Source: Solirubrobacterales bacterium
GTDB taxonomy: Bacteria > Actinomycetota > Thermoleophilia > Solirubrobacterales > 70-9
Length of the DNA: 64,000 nucleotides
NCBI GenBank assembly: GCA_020438355.1
Contig: JAGQUT010000002.1
Location: 1 to 64,000 of the forward strand
Direction of reading: 5' to 3'
Part shown: piece by piece, positions 1-9,634 of the stretch
How the letters are laid out: each line of letters begins with the position of its first letter
Numbering within the stretch: position 1 is the stretch's first letter
Notes under the pieces: generated by a model
Told to the model about the DNA's origin: nothing
Seen by the model: the letters and a program-made list of their open reading frames with translations, nothing else
Database searches by the model: none
Translations under genes and position numbers: made by a program

Positions 1-854
1 GCAAGCGAGCACAGCCTCTGCAAGGCCTCCACCCGGACTTCGCGGGGTGGCCAGAAGTTGCGGAAACCGAGGATTGAAACGAGGCCTCCACGAAGCTGTC
101 CGGCTGAAATCGGAGCTTCCACCCCGGCTGAGTTTCCGACCTGCACCAGCCTCCCTCGTGGCTTCATGGTCCTCAGGGCGGCCGCAGCCGGAATTCCCCA
201 CAGCCCGTCGATCACCAGGTCCGGCCCGCCTTCGGTCGCCTGGTGGATCTGTTCCACGAGTTGTTCCAGATCTCCGTCCGATCCGATCGCAGCGTCGGCA
301 CCCAGAGCCAGAACCTTTTCCCGACCCCGTTCGCTTCGTGCCATGCCGACAACCCTGCCCGCACCCATCATGCGGGCAGCCTGGACGGCCACCTGCCCCA
401 CGGATCCGCTCGCGCCCAGTACAAGCACCGTCTCGCCGTCCTTGAGCTGTCCCCGCCAGTCAAGGGAAAGCCAGGCCGCAAGACCGGCAACGCCGAAGCC
501 GATCGCCTTCTCCGGGGTGATGCCCGGGGGCAGGGTGATTCCGCCTCCCTCGGTTATCACCGCTCGATCTGCCATGGAGCCCCACGGGAAATGGGAGCCG
601 TCGAACCAGACCACCTCTCCGTCGGCCATCCGACCTATGCCCTCGGTTCCGGGCACGTAAGGCAGGGGAGGTGCACCGGCATCGAATTTGCCGGATGCGA
701 TCGCCAGGTCGACCGGGTTGATTCCAGCCACAAGCACGTCGACTATCTCTGCCGGGCCGGCAATCGAGTCGGCGTATGGACCGGGCTCTCCGGGCGCATC
801 GATGTCAACGAGTTCCGGGGGTTCACCGTAGGCGGTGATGCGGGCGGCTCTCAT
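1..854 (-). CDS. Quinone oxidoreductase-like MDR protein (3' end outside window)
   Basis: This zinc-independent medium-chain dehydrogenase/reductase probably reduces quinones or enones with NADPH. About 284 residues are visible and the C-terminus lies beyond base 1. It begins [12 protein letters not shown], has the GroES-like segment with NPVDLAIASG and YVPGTEGIG, then the Rossmann motif VLVLGASGSVGQVA near residue 145, typical of the QOR/zinc-binding dehydrogenase superfamily. I see no structural zinc cysteine cluster. The ATG overlaps the uvrA stop by one base (TGATG), so it is the second gene of a uvrA transcript. The substrate cannot be deduced. Confidence 0.85.
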   Translation of the reverse strand, partial: MRAARITAYGEPPELVDIDAPGEPGPYADSIAGPAEIVDVLVAGINPVDLAIASGKFDAGAPPLPYVPGTEGIGRMADGEVVWFDGSHFPWGSMADRAVITEGGGITLPPGITPEKAIGFGVAGLAAWLSLDWRGQLKDGETVLVLGASGSVGQVAVQAARMMGAGRVVGMARSERGREKVLALGADAAIGSDGDLEQLVEQIHQATEGGPDLVIDGLWGIPAAAALRTMKPRGRLVQVGNSAGVEAPISAGQLRGGLVSILGFRNFWPPREVRVEALQRLCSL

Positions 855-3691
855 CAGGCGGCCAAAGCTACCGGCTCGAGCACACCCCTGAGGAAGTCAC
901 CGGTGTAGGAACCTTCGGTGGCAGCGATCTCCTCCGGGGTGCCGGTCGCCACGATCTCGCCGCCTCCGTCCCCCCCTTCGGGCCCGAGGTCGACGATCCA
1001 GTCGGCGCTCTTGATCACGTCGAGGTCGTGCTCGATCACGACGACGGTGTTCCCCGCATCGACCAGCCTGCTCAGAACCTCAAGAAGGCGACGAACGTCA
1101 CCGAAATGGAGGCCCGTGGTCGGCTCGTCAAGGATGTAGAGAGTGTTGCCGGTCGCCACCTTCGAGAGTTCGGCCGCCAGCTTGATCCGCTGCGCCTCGC
1201 CCCCGGAGAGCGTGGTTGCCGGCTGTCCCAGCCTCACGTAGCCCAGGCCAACATCGTTCAGGGTCCGCAGTCTGCGGGCCACCTTGGGAATCGATTCGAA
1301 GAAGGGAAGTGCCTCCTCGATCGACATCTCGAGCACGTCGGCGATCGACTTGCCCTTGAACCTGACCTCGAGGGTCTCACGGTTGTAACGATGCCCGTGA
1401 CACTGCTCGCACGGCACATAGACATCCGGAAGGAAGTGCATCTCGATCTTGATCTGGCCGTCGCCCTTGCACACCTCGCAGCGCCCGCCCTTCACATTGA
1501 AACTGAAGCGTCCCGGCTTGTAGCCACGGGCCCTGGATTCCTGGGTGGCGGCGAACAACTGACGAATCTGGTCGAACACGCCGGTGTATGTGGCCGGATT
1601 CGACCTCGGGGTCCGGCCGATCGGTGACTGGTCGATGTTGATGATCTTGTCGATCTTCTCCATCCCGTCGATTCCGTCATGCGGACCGGGGCGCATCTTC
1701 GCCTTGTGGAGACGGTTGGCGACTGCCGGGTAAAGAGTCTCGTTCACGAGGGTTGACTTGCCCGATCCCGAAACGCCAGTCACACAGGTCAGCACTCCCA
1801 GGGGGAACTCGGCATCCACTCCGGTCAGGTTGTGCTGCCTCGCACCCCGGACCGTGAGGGCGTCGCTCCAGCTTCTCCGCTCCCCGGGGACCGATATCTG
1901 CTCGGTGCCAGCCAGGTAGCGGCCGGTCAGTGAATCGGGGTTGGCGGAGACCGACTTCGGCGGGCCGGCGGCGACCACGTCTCCCCCGTGCTCGCCGGCT
2001 CCCGGGCCGAGGTCCACCAGGTAGTCGGCTGCACGCATCGTTCCTTCGTCGTGCTCGACGACGATCACCGTGTTGCCGAGGTCCCGAAGTCTTTCGAGGG
2101 TCGCGATCAGCTTCTCGTTGTCACGCTGGTGAAGCCCGATCGACGGTTCGTCGAGGACGTACATCACCCCTACAAGGCTCGAGCCGATCTGTGTCGCGAG
2201 CCGGATCCGCTGCGCTTCGCCACCGGAGAGCGTCCGGGCCGACCGGGCCAGTGACAGGTAGCCAATACCGACGTTGACAAGGAAGGACAGCCGCTCGGCG
2301 ACCTCCTTGACGATCAGCCGGGCGATTGCCCTTTCGGTCTTCGTCATCTCGAGCGATTCGATCCAGTCCCGGGCAGACGTGGCGGACATGTCGGTGAAGT
2401 CCCGGATCGAGAGGCCTCCGACAGTAACCGCGAGGCTCTCGGGTCGGAGTCTGGCGCCGTGGCAACTGGGGCAGGGCTGCTCCGCCATGTAATCCTCGAT
2501 CTTCTCCCTGACGGCCTCCGAGTCGGACTCCTGGTATCGCCGTTCGAGATTGTTGACCAGTCCTTCGAACTTGACCTGGTAACTGCGCTGGCGTCCGGCC
2601 CGGCTGCGGGTCCGGATCGTGTGGCGCTCGGTCCCGGTTCCGTAAAGGAAAACATCACGTTCCTTCTGGGTCAGGTCCTTCCAGGGTGCGTCGATGTCGA
2701 TGCCGTAGCTGTCGGCCACGGCTTTGTTGAGCCGCCGCCAGTAGCCCGAATAGCCGGTGCGCCAGGGCTGGATCGCGCCTTCGGCGACCGAGAGGGTCGG
2801 GTCCGGAACCACCAGCTCCGGATCAATCACCTTCTTGAAGCCGAGACCGGTGCAAGTCTGGCAGGCCCCGTGTGGGGCGTTGAAGGAGAAGATCCTTGGT
2901 TCGAGTTCCGGCATCGATGTGCCGCATTCGAGGCAGGCGAAATTCTCCGAGAAGGTCATTCTCTCGCCGTCTATCACCTCGATCTCGACCAGACCGTCGG
3001 CCAGGGAAGCGGCGGCTTCGACAGATTCGGACAGTCTGCGACGAAGGTCTGTCTTCATGATCAGGCGGTCGACGACGAGGGAAATGTCGTGCTTGTACTT
3101 CTTGTCGAGTTCGAACTCCTCGTCGAGCATTCGCATCTCGCCGTCGACCTCGACCCTCGAGTAGCCATCGGCGCGGAACTGCTCGAAGAGCTTTCCGTAC
3201 TCACCCTTCCGGCCACGCACCACTGGCGCAAGGACCATGAACCGGGTGCCTTCCTCCATGGTCATCAGCTGGTCGGTGATCTGCTCCTGGGTCTGGCCCG
3301 TGATCGGCTTGCCACAGTTGGGGCAGTGAGGTTTGCCGATTCTGGCCCAGAGAAGTCGCAGGTAGTCGTAAATCTCGGTGACGGTTCCGACAGTTGACCT
3401 CGGGTTCCGCGATGTCGTCTTCTGGTCGATCGAGATTGCCGGGGACAGTCCTTCGATCGAATCGACATCGGGCTTCTCCATCAGCCCGAGGAACTGCCTC
3501 GCATAGGCGGATAGCGACTCGACGTAACGGCGCTGGCCCTCGGCGTAAATCGTGTCGAAGGCAAGGCTGGATTTGCCGGAACCGGAAAGGCCGGTGACGA
3601 CGATCAGCGAGTCCCGGGGCAGGTCAAGGTCGATCCCCTTGAGGTTGTGCTCGCGGGCCCCGGTGATGAGGATACGTTCGGAACGGGTCAC
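854..3691 (-). CDS. uvrA: Excinuclease ABC subunit A
   Basis: UvrA is the damage-recognition ATPase of nucleotide excision repair; it loads UvrB on lesions. At 945 aa it has the family's normal length. The first Walker [10 protein letters not shown] lies at about residues 34-42 and the second, GVSGSGKST, near 645. Two ABC signatures LSGGEAQRI are present, as are zinc-binding cysteine pairs CPNC near 122, CPSC near 408, and CEVC/CEQC near 740-765. The start is GTG at 3691. It sits 7 nt after a TAGAAT -10 hexamer, and a LexA-type box lies just upstream, so damage-induced, leaderless expression is expected. uvrB is encoded nearby on the same strand but from its own promoter. Confidence 0.98.
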   Translation of the reverse strand: MTRSERILITGAREHNLKGIDLDLPRDSLIVVTGLSGSGKSSLAFDTIYAEGQRRYVESLSAYARQFLGLMEKPDVDSIEGLSPAISIDQKTTSRNPRSTVGTVTEIYDYLRLLWARIGKPHCPNCGKPITGQTQEQITDQLMTMEEGTRFMVLAPVVRGRKGEYGKLFEQFRADGYSRVEVDGEMRMLDEEFELDKKYKHDISLVVDRLIMKTDLRRRLSESVEAAASLADGLVEIEVIDGERMTFSENFACLECGTSMPELEPRIFSFNAPHGACQTCTGLGFKKVIDPELVVPDPTLSVAEGAIQPWRTGYSGYWRRLNKAVADSYGIDIDAPWKDLTQKERDVFLYGTGTERHTIRTRSRAGRQRSYQVKFEGLVNNLERRYQESDSEAVREKIEDYMAEQPCPSCHGARLRPESLAVTVGGLSIRDFTDMSATSARDWIESLEMTKTERAIARLIVKEVAERLSFLVNVGIGYLSLARSARTLSGGEAQRIRLATQIGSSLVGVMYVLDEPSIGLHQRDNEKLIATLERLRDLGNTVIVVEHDEGTMRAADYLVDLGPGAGEHGGDVVAAGPPKSVSANPDSLTGRYLAGTEQISVPGERRSWSDALTVRGARQHNLTGVDAEFPLGVLTCVTGVSGSGKSTLVNETLYPAVANRLHKAKMRPGPHDGIDGMEKIDKIINIDQSPIGRTPRSNPATYTGVFDQIRQLFAATQESRARGYKPGRFSFNVKGGRCEVCKGDGQIKIEMHFLPDVYVPCEQCHGHRYNRETLEVRFKGKSIADVLEMSIEEALPFFESIPKVARRLRTLNDVGLGYVRLGQPATTLSGGEAQRIKLAAELSKVATGNTLYILDEPTTGLHFGDVRRLLEVLSRLVDAGNTVVVIEHDLDVIKSADWIVDLGPEGGDGGGEIVATGTPEEIAATEGSYTGDFLRGVLEPVALAA

Positions 3692-3698
3692 TCAGAGC

Positions 3699-3704
3699 AT
3701 TCTA
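3699..3704 (-). promoter_or_regulatory. -10 element of uvrA
   Basis: TAGAAT, 7 nt before the GTG start, predicting a transcript that begins at the start codon. The LexA-type box occupies the spacer region upstream. Confidence 0.65.
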
Positions 3705-3710
3705 GGGAAC

Positions 3711-3724
3711 CGAACACACGTTCG
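3711..3724. promoter_or_regulatory. LexA (SOS) operator of uvrA
   Basis: CGAACACACGTTCG matches the Gram-positive/actinobacterial SOS box, which is GAAC-N4-GTTC with flanking C and G. It lies about 20 nt upstream of the uvrA start codon, immediately behind the -10 hexamer, so a bound repressor would block RNA polymerase. uvrA is a known LexA target in related phyla. Confidence 0.75.
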
Positions 3725-3750
3725 TTCGGGGGCTTGCCGGTCGGCGGCGC

Positions 3751-4185
3751 TCAGGCGAGGTGGGAAAGCACTTCGTCCACCAGTGCCCCGGGATCGGCCA
3801 CATCGTGCTCGGCCGCGACCTGCATCACGATCGTGTCGCGGCTCTTGCCTTCCAGGGCCAGCTTCGAGGCAAGCAGCTTCGCGGCAACTTCAGCCTCGTC
3901 TGGCGTGGCCTTTCCGGCATCCGCTGCCTCGTCCAGCACCTCGGCTTCGACGAGCGGGTCCGGGCCGGGGTCGGGCAGGCCGCTGGGCCCCTCTTCGTGA
4001 GCCCGGGCGTCTTCGAGCTGCTGCCTGAGGAGGTCACGTTCGACCTCGAGGGCCGTGATCCTCGCCTCAAGCGCGGCGACGTGGGCGGCGACCGCGGCCA
4101 GGTGGGCGCCGACCGAGTCGACGTCGAAACCCTCGCTGCCGTGGGCTCGCGGAAAGTCGTCTCGAATCAGCTTCTCTCGCTCCAT
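3751..4185 (-). CDS. DivIVA-like coiled-coil protein
   Basis: A 144-aa acidic protein. Residues 8-30 (DFPRAH...GFDVDSVGAHL) resemble the short N-terminal DivIVA-like motif common in small actinobacterial coiled-coil proteins. A coiled coil at about 28-65 is rich in A, E, L and R, followed by a Pro/Gly linker and a helical C-terminal half ending in VDEVLSHLA. Such proteins are usually linked to cell poles or division, but the exact role is unknown. It is encoded between uvrB and uvrA on their strand. It has its own start-proximal -10 and is therefore not necessarily co-transcribed with uvrB. Confidence 0.7.
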   Translation of the reverse strand: MEREKLIRDDFPRAHGSEGFDVDSVGAHLAAVAAHVAALEARITALEVERDLLRQQLEDARAHEEGPSGLPDPGPDPLVEAEVLDEAADAGKATPDEAEVAAKLLASKLALEGKSRDTIVMQVAAEHDVADPGALVDEVLSHLA

Positions 4186-4191
4186 GACGCC

Positions 4192-4197
4192 AGCCTA
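4192..4197 (-). promoter_or_regulatory. -10 element of the DivIVA-like gene
   Basis: TAGGCT followed by 6 nt and ATG at 4185. It falls in the 21-nt gap after uvrB. Confidence 0.5.
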
Positions 4198-4206
4198 CAG
4201 TCGGAG

Positions 4207-6204
4207 TCAGGCTCCGGCTTTCATTGCGTCGAGGTCGCGCCTGAGCTCGCGGATCTCGTCGCGAAGCCTTGCTGCCTGCTCGAAACGGAGGTCTTCGGCG
4301 GCGGCGTGCATTTCTTCTTCCATGGCGACGATCGACTTCTCCAGCTCGTCCGGGCCCTCGAACTCGTCCTCCCTGCGGCGGCGACGGCGGGCCGGAGCCC
4401 GGTCCTCGATCGCGAGCAGGTTCCCCTCGGCCGCGACACCCTTGACGATCGTGGTCGGGGTCACGCCGTGACGCTCGTTGTAGGCCACCTGGATCGCCCG
4501 GCGACGGTCGGTCTCGGAAATCGCCGACCGCATCGCCTCGGTCTCCTTGTCGCCGTACATCAGCACCCTGCCGCCAGTGTTCCGGGCGGCACGGCCAATT
4601 GTCTGGATGAGGCTGGTCTCGCCGCGGAGGAAGCCTTCCTTGTCGGCGTCGAGGATCGCGACCAGGGACACCTCCGGCATGTCGAGCCCCTCCCGCAGCA
4701 GGTTCACCCCGACCAGCACGTCGTACTCGCCGAGTCGCAGCTCGCGGATGATCTGGATCCTCTCCAGAGTGTCGATGTCCGAATGCAGGTAGCGGACCTT
4801 CACCCCGTGTTCGATCAGGTAGTTGGTCAGGTCCTCCGCCATCTTCTTGGTCAGCGTCGTGACCAGGGTCCGCTCGCCGGCCTCGGTCGTGGTCCGGATC
4901 TCGTTCATCAGATCGTCGATCTGGTTGGCGGTGGGGCGAACTTCGATCTCCGGGTCGACGATCCCGGTCGGACGCACGATCTGCTCGACGACCCGGTTCG
5001 ACTCGGTCCGTTCGAACTCCCCGGGGGTAGCCGACACCAGTACCAGCTGGTTCATCCGGTCCATGAACTCCTCGAACTTGAGCGGTCGGTTGTCGATAGC
5101 CGAAGGCAGCCGGAATCCGTAGTCGACAAGTGTCTGTTTGCGTGAACGGTCCCCCATGTACATGCCCCCGATCTGGGGAATGGTCTGGTGGGACTCGTCG
5201 ATGAAGGTGATGAAGTCCTCGGGGAAGTAATCGATCAACGTATGTGGCGGGGTCCCGGCCGCCCTTCCCTCGAACAGCCGCGAATAGTTCTCGATGCCGG
5301 AGGTAAAGCCGGTCTCCTTGATCATCTCCAGGTCGTAGAGAGTCCTCTGCCGCAGCCGGTGGGCTTCCAGCTCCTTGCCTTCCGATTCGAGTTCCCCGAG
5401 CCGCTGATCCAGTTCGGATTTGATGGCTTCGAGGGTTCGCTCGACCGAATCCTCTTCCGTCACGTAGTGCGTTGCCGGCCAGATCGAGACATGCTGGACC
5501 TCGTCGAGGATTTCGCCGGTCAGCGGATCGAAATGGTGGATCGCCTCGATCTCGTCCCCGAAGAGCATGATCCGGAAGGCCGATTCAGCGTACGAAGGCA
5601 TGATCTCGAGCACTTCTCCCTTCACACGGAAGGAACCGCGACTGAGTACCGCGTCGTTTCGCTCGTACTGGAGCCGGACCAGCTTGCGAAGCACCTTGTC
5701 GCGGTCGATCCACTCGCCAACCTTGAAGAGCTGCATCTGCTCCTGGTAAAGGGCCGGCGAACCGATGCCGTAAATGCAGGAGACCGAGGCGACGATGATC
5801 ACATCCCGTCGCGCCAGCAGAGAGGCTGTGGCCGCATGCCGTAGGCGGTCGATCTCGTCGTTGATCGAGGAGTCCTTCTCGATGTAGAGATCCTGCGCCG
5901 GGACATAGGCCTCGGGCTGGTAGTAGTCGTAATAGGAGACGAAATACTCGACGACGTTGTCCGGAAAGAACTCCCGGAACTCGTTGCAGAGCTGCGCCGC
6001 GAGGGTCTTGTTGTGAGCCATGACCAGAGCTGGGCGCTGCGCCTCGGCGATCACCCCGGCCATCGTGAAAGTCTTGCCGGTGCCGGTTGCGCCAAGCAGG
6101 GTCTGGATCTTCTCTCCCTGTTCGAGACCCTCCGAAAGCTGTGCGATCGCCGTCGGCTGGTCGGCCAGGGGCTTGAAGGCGGGATTCAGTTTGAACTCGG
6201 CCAC
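4207..6204 (-). CDS. uvrB: Excinuclease ABC subunit B
   Basis: UvrB is the helicase-fold damage-verification subunit that recruits UvrC. Walker A GATGTGKT is at about residues 38-45. The damage-clamping beta-hairpin carries [13 protein letters not shown] near residue 90, the Walker B region reads DESHQ, and a UvrC-binding UVR motif ([13 protein letters not shown]) closes the C-terminus. The chosen start is GTG at 6204, giving 665 aa beginning with AEFKLNPAF. An upstream in-frame start at 6255 would add 17 unconserved residues, whereas TATGGT lies exactly 6 nt before the GTG. No GAAC-N4-GTTC box is seen here, unlike uvrA. Confidence 0.97.
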   Translation of the reverse strand: MAEFKLNPAFKPLADQPTAIAQLSEGLEQGEKIQTLLGATGTGKTFTMAGVIAEAQRPALVMAHNKTLAAQLCNEFREFFPDNVVEYFVSYYDYYQPEAYVPAQDLYIEKDSSINDEIDRLRHAATASLLARRDVIIVASVSCIYGIGSPALYQEQMQLFKVGEWIDRDKVLRKLVRLQYERNDAVLSRGSFRVKGEVLEIMPSYAESAFRIMLFGDEIEAIHHFDPLTGEILDEVQHVSIWPATHYVTEEDSVERTLEAIKSELDQRLGELESEGKELEAHRLRQRTLYDLEMIKETGFTSGIENYSRLFEGRAAGTPPHTLIDYFPEDFITFIDESHQTIPQIGGMYMGDRSRKQTLVDYGFRLPSAIDNRPLKFEEFMDRMNQLVLVSATPGEFERTESNRVVEQIVRPTGIVDPEIEVRPTANQIDDLMNEIRTTTEAGERTLVTTLTKKMAEDLTNYLIEHGVKVRYLHSDIDTLERIQIIRELRLGEYDVLVGVNLLREGLDMPEVSLVAILDADKEGFLRGETSLIQTIGRAARNTGGRVLMYGDKETEAMRSAISETDRRRAIQVAYNERHGVTPTTIVKGVAAEGNLLAIEDRAPARRRRRREDEFEGPDELEKSIVAMEEEMHAAAEDLRFEQAARLRDEIRELRRDLDAMKAGA

Positions 6205-6210
6205 CCGCTC

Positions 6211-6216
6211 ACCATA
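6211..6216 (-). promoter_or_regulatory. -10 element of uvrB
   Basis: TATGGT, 6 nt before the GTG at 6204. It supports the shorter uvrB reading and a leaderless message. Confidence 0.6.
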
Positions 6217-6254
6217 ACGACCCGTCCGGTCCGGCTCGACCCGTCCGCAAAACA

Positions 6255-6286
6255 CCCGGCGAGACGGAACGTTCCGTCTCGTCGGG
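6255..6286. promoter_or_regulatory. Palindromic operator candidate between uvrB and doxX
   Basis: A perfect 20-bp palindrome, GAGACGGAACGTTCCGTCTC at 6261-6280, extends to 32 bp with one mismatch. It lies between divergent promoters and ends 8 bp before the doxX -10. The symmetry (AGACGG...CCGTCT) resembles TetR-family operators. It lacks the N4 spacer of an SOS box. The regulator is not in the window. Confidence 0.6.
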
Positions 6287-6293
6287 TCTTGTC

Positions 6294-6299
6294 TAGGGT
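6294..6299 (+). promoter_or_regulatory. -10 element of the DoxX gene
   Basis: TAGGGT followed by GTGCCC and ATG at 6306. This favours the ATG over the GTG at 6300. Confidence 0.6.
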
Positions 6300-6305
6300 G
6301 TGCCC

Positions 6306-6671
6306 ATGCGCATCTTCCGCCGCGTCCTGGGTCTCGCCTTCATCGGCGTCGGGATCCTCCACTTCACCCGGCCGAAGTTCTTCCTCGCGATGATGCCTCC
6401 GTGGATTCCGATGCACAAGGAAGCAGTGGCCATAAGCGGTGTCGCGGAGATCGCTGGCGGGGCGGCCCTGCTGCCGGACGCCACCGCGAAGTTCGCCGGG
6501 CCTTGGCTGACCGCCCTCCTGCTGGCAGTTTTTCCCGCCAACATCCACATGGCGGTCGATCCGGGCCAGGTCGAGCGCATGGCGAAGGCGGGAATCCCGA
6601 AGTGGGCGCTCTACGCTCGCCTCCCGCTTCAGCCGGTTCTGATCCTCCTGGTACTAAGAGCTACCCGGTAG
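6306..6671 (+). CDS. DoxX family membrane protein
   Basis: A small integral membrane protein of 121 aa with four predicted hydrophobic segments. The first, [14 protein letters not shown], has the G-x-x-H-F pattern typical of DoxX/DoxD-like proteins (compare [12 protein letters not shown]), and an N-P/PANIHM motif follows later. The family is loosely linked to redox or thiol stress, and the function here is not established. Its last 11 bases overlap the end of the converging gene that stops at 6661. The upstream 32-bp palindrome suggests repressor control. Confidence 0.8.
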   Translation: MRIFRRVLGLAFIGVGILHFTRPKFFLAMMPPWIPMHKEAVAISGVAEIAGGAALLPDATAKFAGPWLTALLLAVFPANIHMAVDPGQVERMAKAGIPKWALYARLPLQPVLILLVLRATR

Positions 6672-7611
6672 GGCCAAACAGATCGTTCAGGCCCTGCTCA
6701 AGGGCATCCGTGGCCTGCTGCTCCAGCTGTTCCCTGGTTTCTTCTGGAATCAGCTGCTGAAGGTCGTCGGTGCTTCCTTCCGGCAGCGCCCCTTCGATCG
6801 CGTCTCCGAGGCCACCAAGCGGGTCTTCCGAGCTGCCGGTGCCGAGATCCCCCACTCCGCCGCCGATCGCGTCGATCGCGTCACCGATGCCGCCCAGGGA
6901 CCCCAGGTCACCACTGAAGATGCCATCCGCATTCTCGAGCAGACCGAGCATGGTGGACATCGGCATCACCCGGATCGCGAGCCGCACCCCGGCGGCGGCA
7001 AGCGGGGTCAGTGCCCCTGCGTTCTCGGCATCGTCGACGGCTCGGTTGAGCCCGGCGCGAAGTGCTTCCTCGAGCTCGGCATCGGTGATGTCGTTCTCGG
7101 CCATGAAATCCATGCGGGTCTGATCGTCGGCGATCGCCCGGGTCAGTTCTTCACGACTCACTCCCAGCTCGCAGGCGGCACCGTCTGCGGCTGAGAGAGC
7201 GAATTGCTGGGCGGTCTCTTCGAGGTTGCCGGGATCGGTCCACGGACGCGGATCGCATGGATCTGCGGCGGCGTCGGGGCCGACCGGTCCGCCCGCGGCG
7301 ACATACGCCCCGACCAGGAGCAGGGAGGCGACGATCGCCGCGACGAGCACTCCGATGCCTTTGCCGCCGGGTGAAGCCCCTTGCCCGGCCGGAGTGCCTG
7401 CGGGGGCCGCTGGCCCTGGCCTAGCCTCGGTCGGCTCCTGGCCCGTCTGCGGAAGCGGCTCGGTCGGATTCTCGTTGCCTTCAGGGATTACGTCAGTCGG
7501 GTTCTCGTTACCCTCGGGAATCCGGCCCGTTTCTTCCTCACCCGGAGGCGTCACCTCGGTCGGATCCTCGGAACCACCCGGGATCTCGTCTGTCGGATCT
7601 TCCGGACTCAC
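6661..7611 (-). CDS. Pro/Glu-rich single-span membrane protein, unknown
   Basis: I do not recognise this 316-aa protein. The N-terminal 75 residues are low-complexity and acidic, with near-repeats of the form EGNENPT(D/E) and PEDPT(D/E). A single transmembrane helix lies at about 88-110 (GIGVLVAAIVASLLLVGAYVA). The C-terminal 200 residues are probably exported. They include a helical stretch around EELTRAIADDQTRMDF, a Gly/Asp-rich segment and a Gln-rich end. The start codon overlaps the stop of the MFS gene by 4 nt, so it is translationally coupled as the last gene of coaE-SLT-MFS. Confidence 0.75.
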   Translation of the reverse strand: MSPEDPTDEIPGGSEDPTEVTPPGEEETGRIPEGNENPTDVIPEGNENPTEPLPQTGQEPTEARPGPAAPAGTPAGQGASPGGKGIGVLVAAIVASLLLVGAYVAAGGPVGPDAAADPCDPRPWTDPGNLEETAQQFALSAADGAACELGVSREELTRAIADDQTRMDFMAENDITDAELEEALRAGLNRAVDDAENAGALTPLAAAGVRLAIRVMPMSTMLGLLENADGIFSGDLGSLGGIGDAIDAIGGGVGDLGTGSSEDPLGGLGDAIEGALPEGSTDDLQQLIPEETREQLEQQATDALEQGLNDLFGPTG

Positions 7612-8972
7612 AGGTCAAGCCTCCTGGTCAAGCCGATCGGAATCAGGGCAAGCAACCCGAACAGCGCGGAAATCAGGAACGAAAGCGAGAACGCCCTGGT
7701 CGCTGCGTCCCGAAGCTGCTCCTCTATCCCCGAGAGGATCTGCTCGTACTGGTCACGTTCGACCGGGTCGGTCGGCAAAGGATCAAAGGCCGGAGAGAGG
7801 TCCGGAACCCGCTCTCCCTGACTCTCGACCTCGTCGGCGAGCCGCCCTCCCAGCTCGATCTTTTCCGATGGGTCGATCGGCGAGTCGAGCACGATGGCGG
7901 TTCCCGCGTCGAGCGCCGCGTCCCGCTGCTGGTCGAGCTGGTTGGTGAAGATCGGCGTGAGGATCAGCAGCCCGACCACGACTCCGAGGTGGCGGGCCGA
8001 GATCGTCCAGCCACCGTGGACCGCCGCAAACGAGCGACCGTGGAGGGCGGCCTCGGTCAGTGCGGAAAGCACGAGCGAGAGCCCGATGCCGGCAAGGATC
8101 TGGGGCGGGATCACGAGCCACACCTCGGACCTGGGCAGCAGGCCGAGCGCAGCCAGTCCCCCGGCCAGAAGAATCGCCCCCGATGCCGCACGGATCCGCT
8201 CCGATTCGATTCCGTGGCCGATCCTCGACCCGATCAGCGCCGCGACTGGCAGGACCGTGACCACGAGGGCGGCTTCGATCGGGGTAAGGAGCCAGCCCTC
8301 GATCAGCATCAGGACGATCAGGAAAAGCGTTGCGGCGATCGACGCTGACACCAGCGCCAGGGCCAGATTTGCTGGCAGATGAGGCTTGTTGCCGTCGATG
8401 GCCTGTACCGGGTCCGGTACCCGCCACTCCCGTGTCTCCTGGATCACGATGTCCTTGAGCGGCACGCCGGCGATGATCGCGACCGGCACCTGAACCAGGA
8501 AGATCGACTGCCACGAAACGAGCTCGGTCAGAAGTCCGCCCAGCCCCGGACCCACAGCGGCCCCGATCGCGCCGGCCCCGACCCAGGTCGCGATCGCCTT
8601 CCGGTTGTCCCCGAAGGTGGAAACCATGAGCTCCAGAGCTGCAACGACGGCCACCGCGCCTCCTGCTGCCTGGACGGCCCTGCCGGTCAGCAGCGGGCCG
8701 AGACCGGTCGCCAGCCCGCAGACAAGGCTTCCGCCGGCAAAGACAGCCAGGCCGAGCGCCGCCGACCTGCCTGGCCCGAAACGCCGGGCAAGGTGCGCCG
8801 CCGGGACCGCGAGGATCGCCAGCACCAGGTTGAAGATGATCAGCACCCAGGAAACACCGGAGATCGTCGTGTCGAACTCCCTGAAGATCTCCGGAAGGGC
8901 GAGGACGACTATCGATGAGTCAGCCAGAACCAGCCCGACCGCACCGGCGAGTGCGATCGTCCGCAGGTTCAT
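7608..8972 (-). CDS. MFS transporter, DHA2-like (drug:H+ antiporter type)
   Basis: A 454-aa polytopic protein with about 14 hydrophobic segments. It starts directly with TM1 (IALAGAVGLVLADSSIVVLALPEI), where the D-S-x-(I/V)-V-x-x-A-L-P pattern is typical of 14-TM DHA2 exporters. It also has the cytoplasmic loop RRFGPGR and motif-C-like GAVGPGLGG. A hydrophilic acidic loop of about 90 residues precedes the last helix. The substrate is unknown. The ATG overlaps the preceding transglycosylase stop by one base and its own stop overlaps the next gene by 4 nt. Confidence 0.88.
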   Translation of the reverse strand: MNLRTIALAGAVGLVLADSSIVVLALPEIFREFDTTISGVSWVLIIFNLVLAILAVPAAHLARRFGPGRSAALGLAVFAGGSLVCGLATGLGPLLTGRAVQAAGGAVAVVAALELMVSTFGDNRKAIATWVGAGAIGAAVGPGLGGLLTELVSWQSIFLVQVPVAIIAGVPLKDIVIQETREWRVPDPVQAIDGNKPHLPANLALALVSASIAATLFLIVLMLIEGWLLTPIEAALVVTVLPVAALIGSRIGHGIESERIRAASGAILLAGGLAALGLLPRSEVWLVIPPQILAGIGLSLVLSALTEAALHGRSFAAVHGGWTISARHLGVVVGLLILTPIFTNQLDQQRDAALDAGTAIVLDSPIDPSEKIELGGRLADEVESQGERVPDLSPAFDPLPTDPVERDQYEQILSGIEEQLRDAATRAFSLSFLISALFGLLALIPIGLTRRLDL

Positions 8973-9616
8973 CAGTACCCCAGTTCCAGTGAGTACTCGT
9001 GCTTGTACTCGCGCTGCTTCTCAAGCACCTTCTTCACGTACGCCTCGGTCTCCGGGAAGGTGATGTCCTCGATCGTCATGCTGGATCCGCCCCACTCGTC
9101 GGCGTTGCCAGGACCAGCGTTGTATGCGGCGAGGGCAGCGACGACATCGCCGTCGTACATCTCGATCAGGTGGGCCAGGTAGAAGGTCCCGTAGCGGATG
9201 TTCAGCTCCGGATCGCGAAGGTCCTCGAGCCTGAAGGTGGTGCCTCCGCTCAGCTTCTCGATCTCTTCCGCGGTCTGCGGGGTGATCTGCATGAGGCCCC
9301 GTGCGTCGGCATGCGAAGTCTGGTCCACAAACTGGGATTCGGAATAGATCACTGCGGCGATCAGCGCCGCGTCGACTCCCTTCTCCTGGGACTGCTGGCG
9401 GATCACGTCCTCATGCTTCAGGGGCAGGGTCACTTCCTTGATGCCCTTGCCGGCCAGTCCACTAATGATCAGGATCGCGACGATTCCCACCATGATCAGA
9501 CCAACCAGGATCAGGAAGGCACGGCCGGCGCCTGTGCGCGGCTTGGCGTCCCTTGAGCGAGGAGCCGGATTCGAGCGGCGCCTGGCGCCCGAGGTTGAGG
9601 ATCGGTTCTGGGCCAT
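8972..9616 (-). CDS. Membrane-anchored lytic transglycosylase (SLT domain)
   Basis: This enzyme cleaves peptidoglycan glycan strands on the outer face of the membrane, giving 1,6-anhydro-muramyl ends. The N-terminus is basic and Ser/Arg-rich, and one membrane helix spans about 33-53. The SLT domain follows, with the catalytic glutamate in IYSESQF (Glu93), then GLMQITP at about 107-113 and AAYNAGPG near 173. Domain order and 214-aa length fit small Slt70-type enzymes. It sits between coaE and an MFS gene on one strand, in a run also containing rpsA. Confidence 0.92.
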   Translation of the reverse strand: MAQNRSSTSGARRRSNPAPRSRDAKPRTGAGRAFLILVGLIMVGIVAILIISGLAGKGIKEVTLPLKHEDVIRQQSQEKGVDAALIAAVIYSESQFVDQTSHADARGLMQITPQTAEEIEKLSGGTTFRLEDLRDPELNIRYGTFYLAHLIEMYDGDVVAALAAYNAGPGNADEWGGSSMTIEDITFPETEAYVKKVLEKQREYKHEYSLELGY

Positions 9617-9634
9617 TCGGGGTGGCCTCTAAGA

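Noticed and set aside
3760-5145. Long plus-strand open frame (461 codons) opposite the DivIVA-like gene and uvrB
   Set aside because: It is antisense to well-conserved coding sequence, has no family motif, and arises from the high third-position GC of the opposite strand.
6255-6286. SOS box at the uvrB promoter
   Set aside because: The palindrome has GAAC joined directly to GTTC without the 4-bp spacer needed for LexA of this type.
6661-7611. LPQTG sequence in the Pro-rich membrane protein as a sortase signal
   Set aside because: It lies before the single transmembrane helix, on the N-terminal side, not followed by a hydrophobic stretch and basic tail at the C-terminus.
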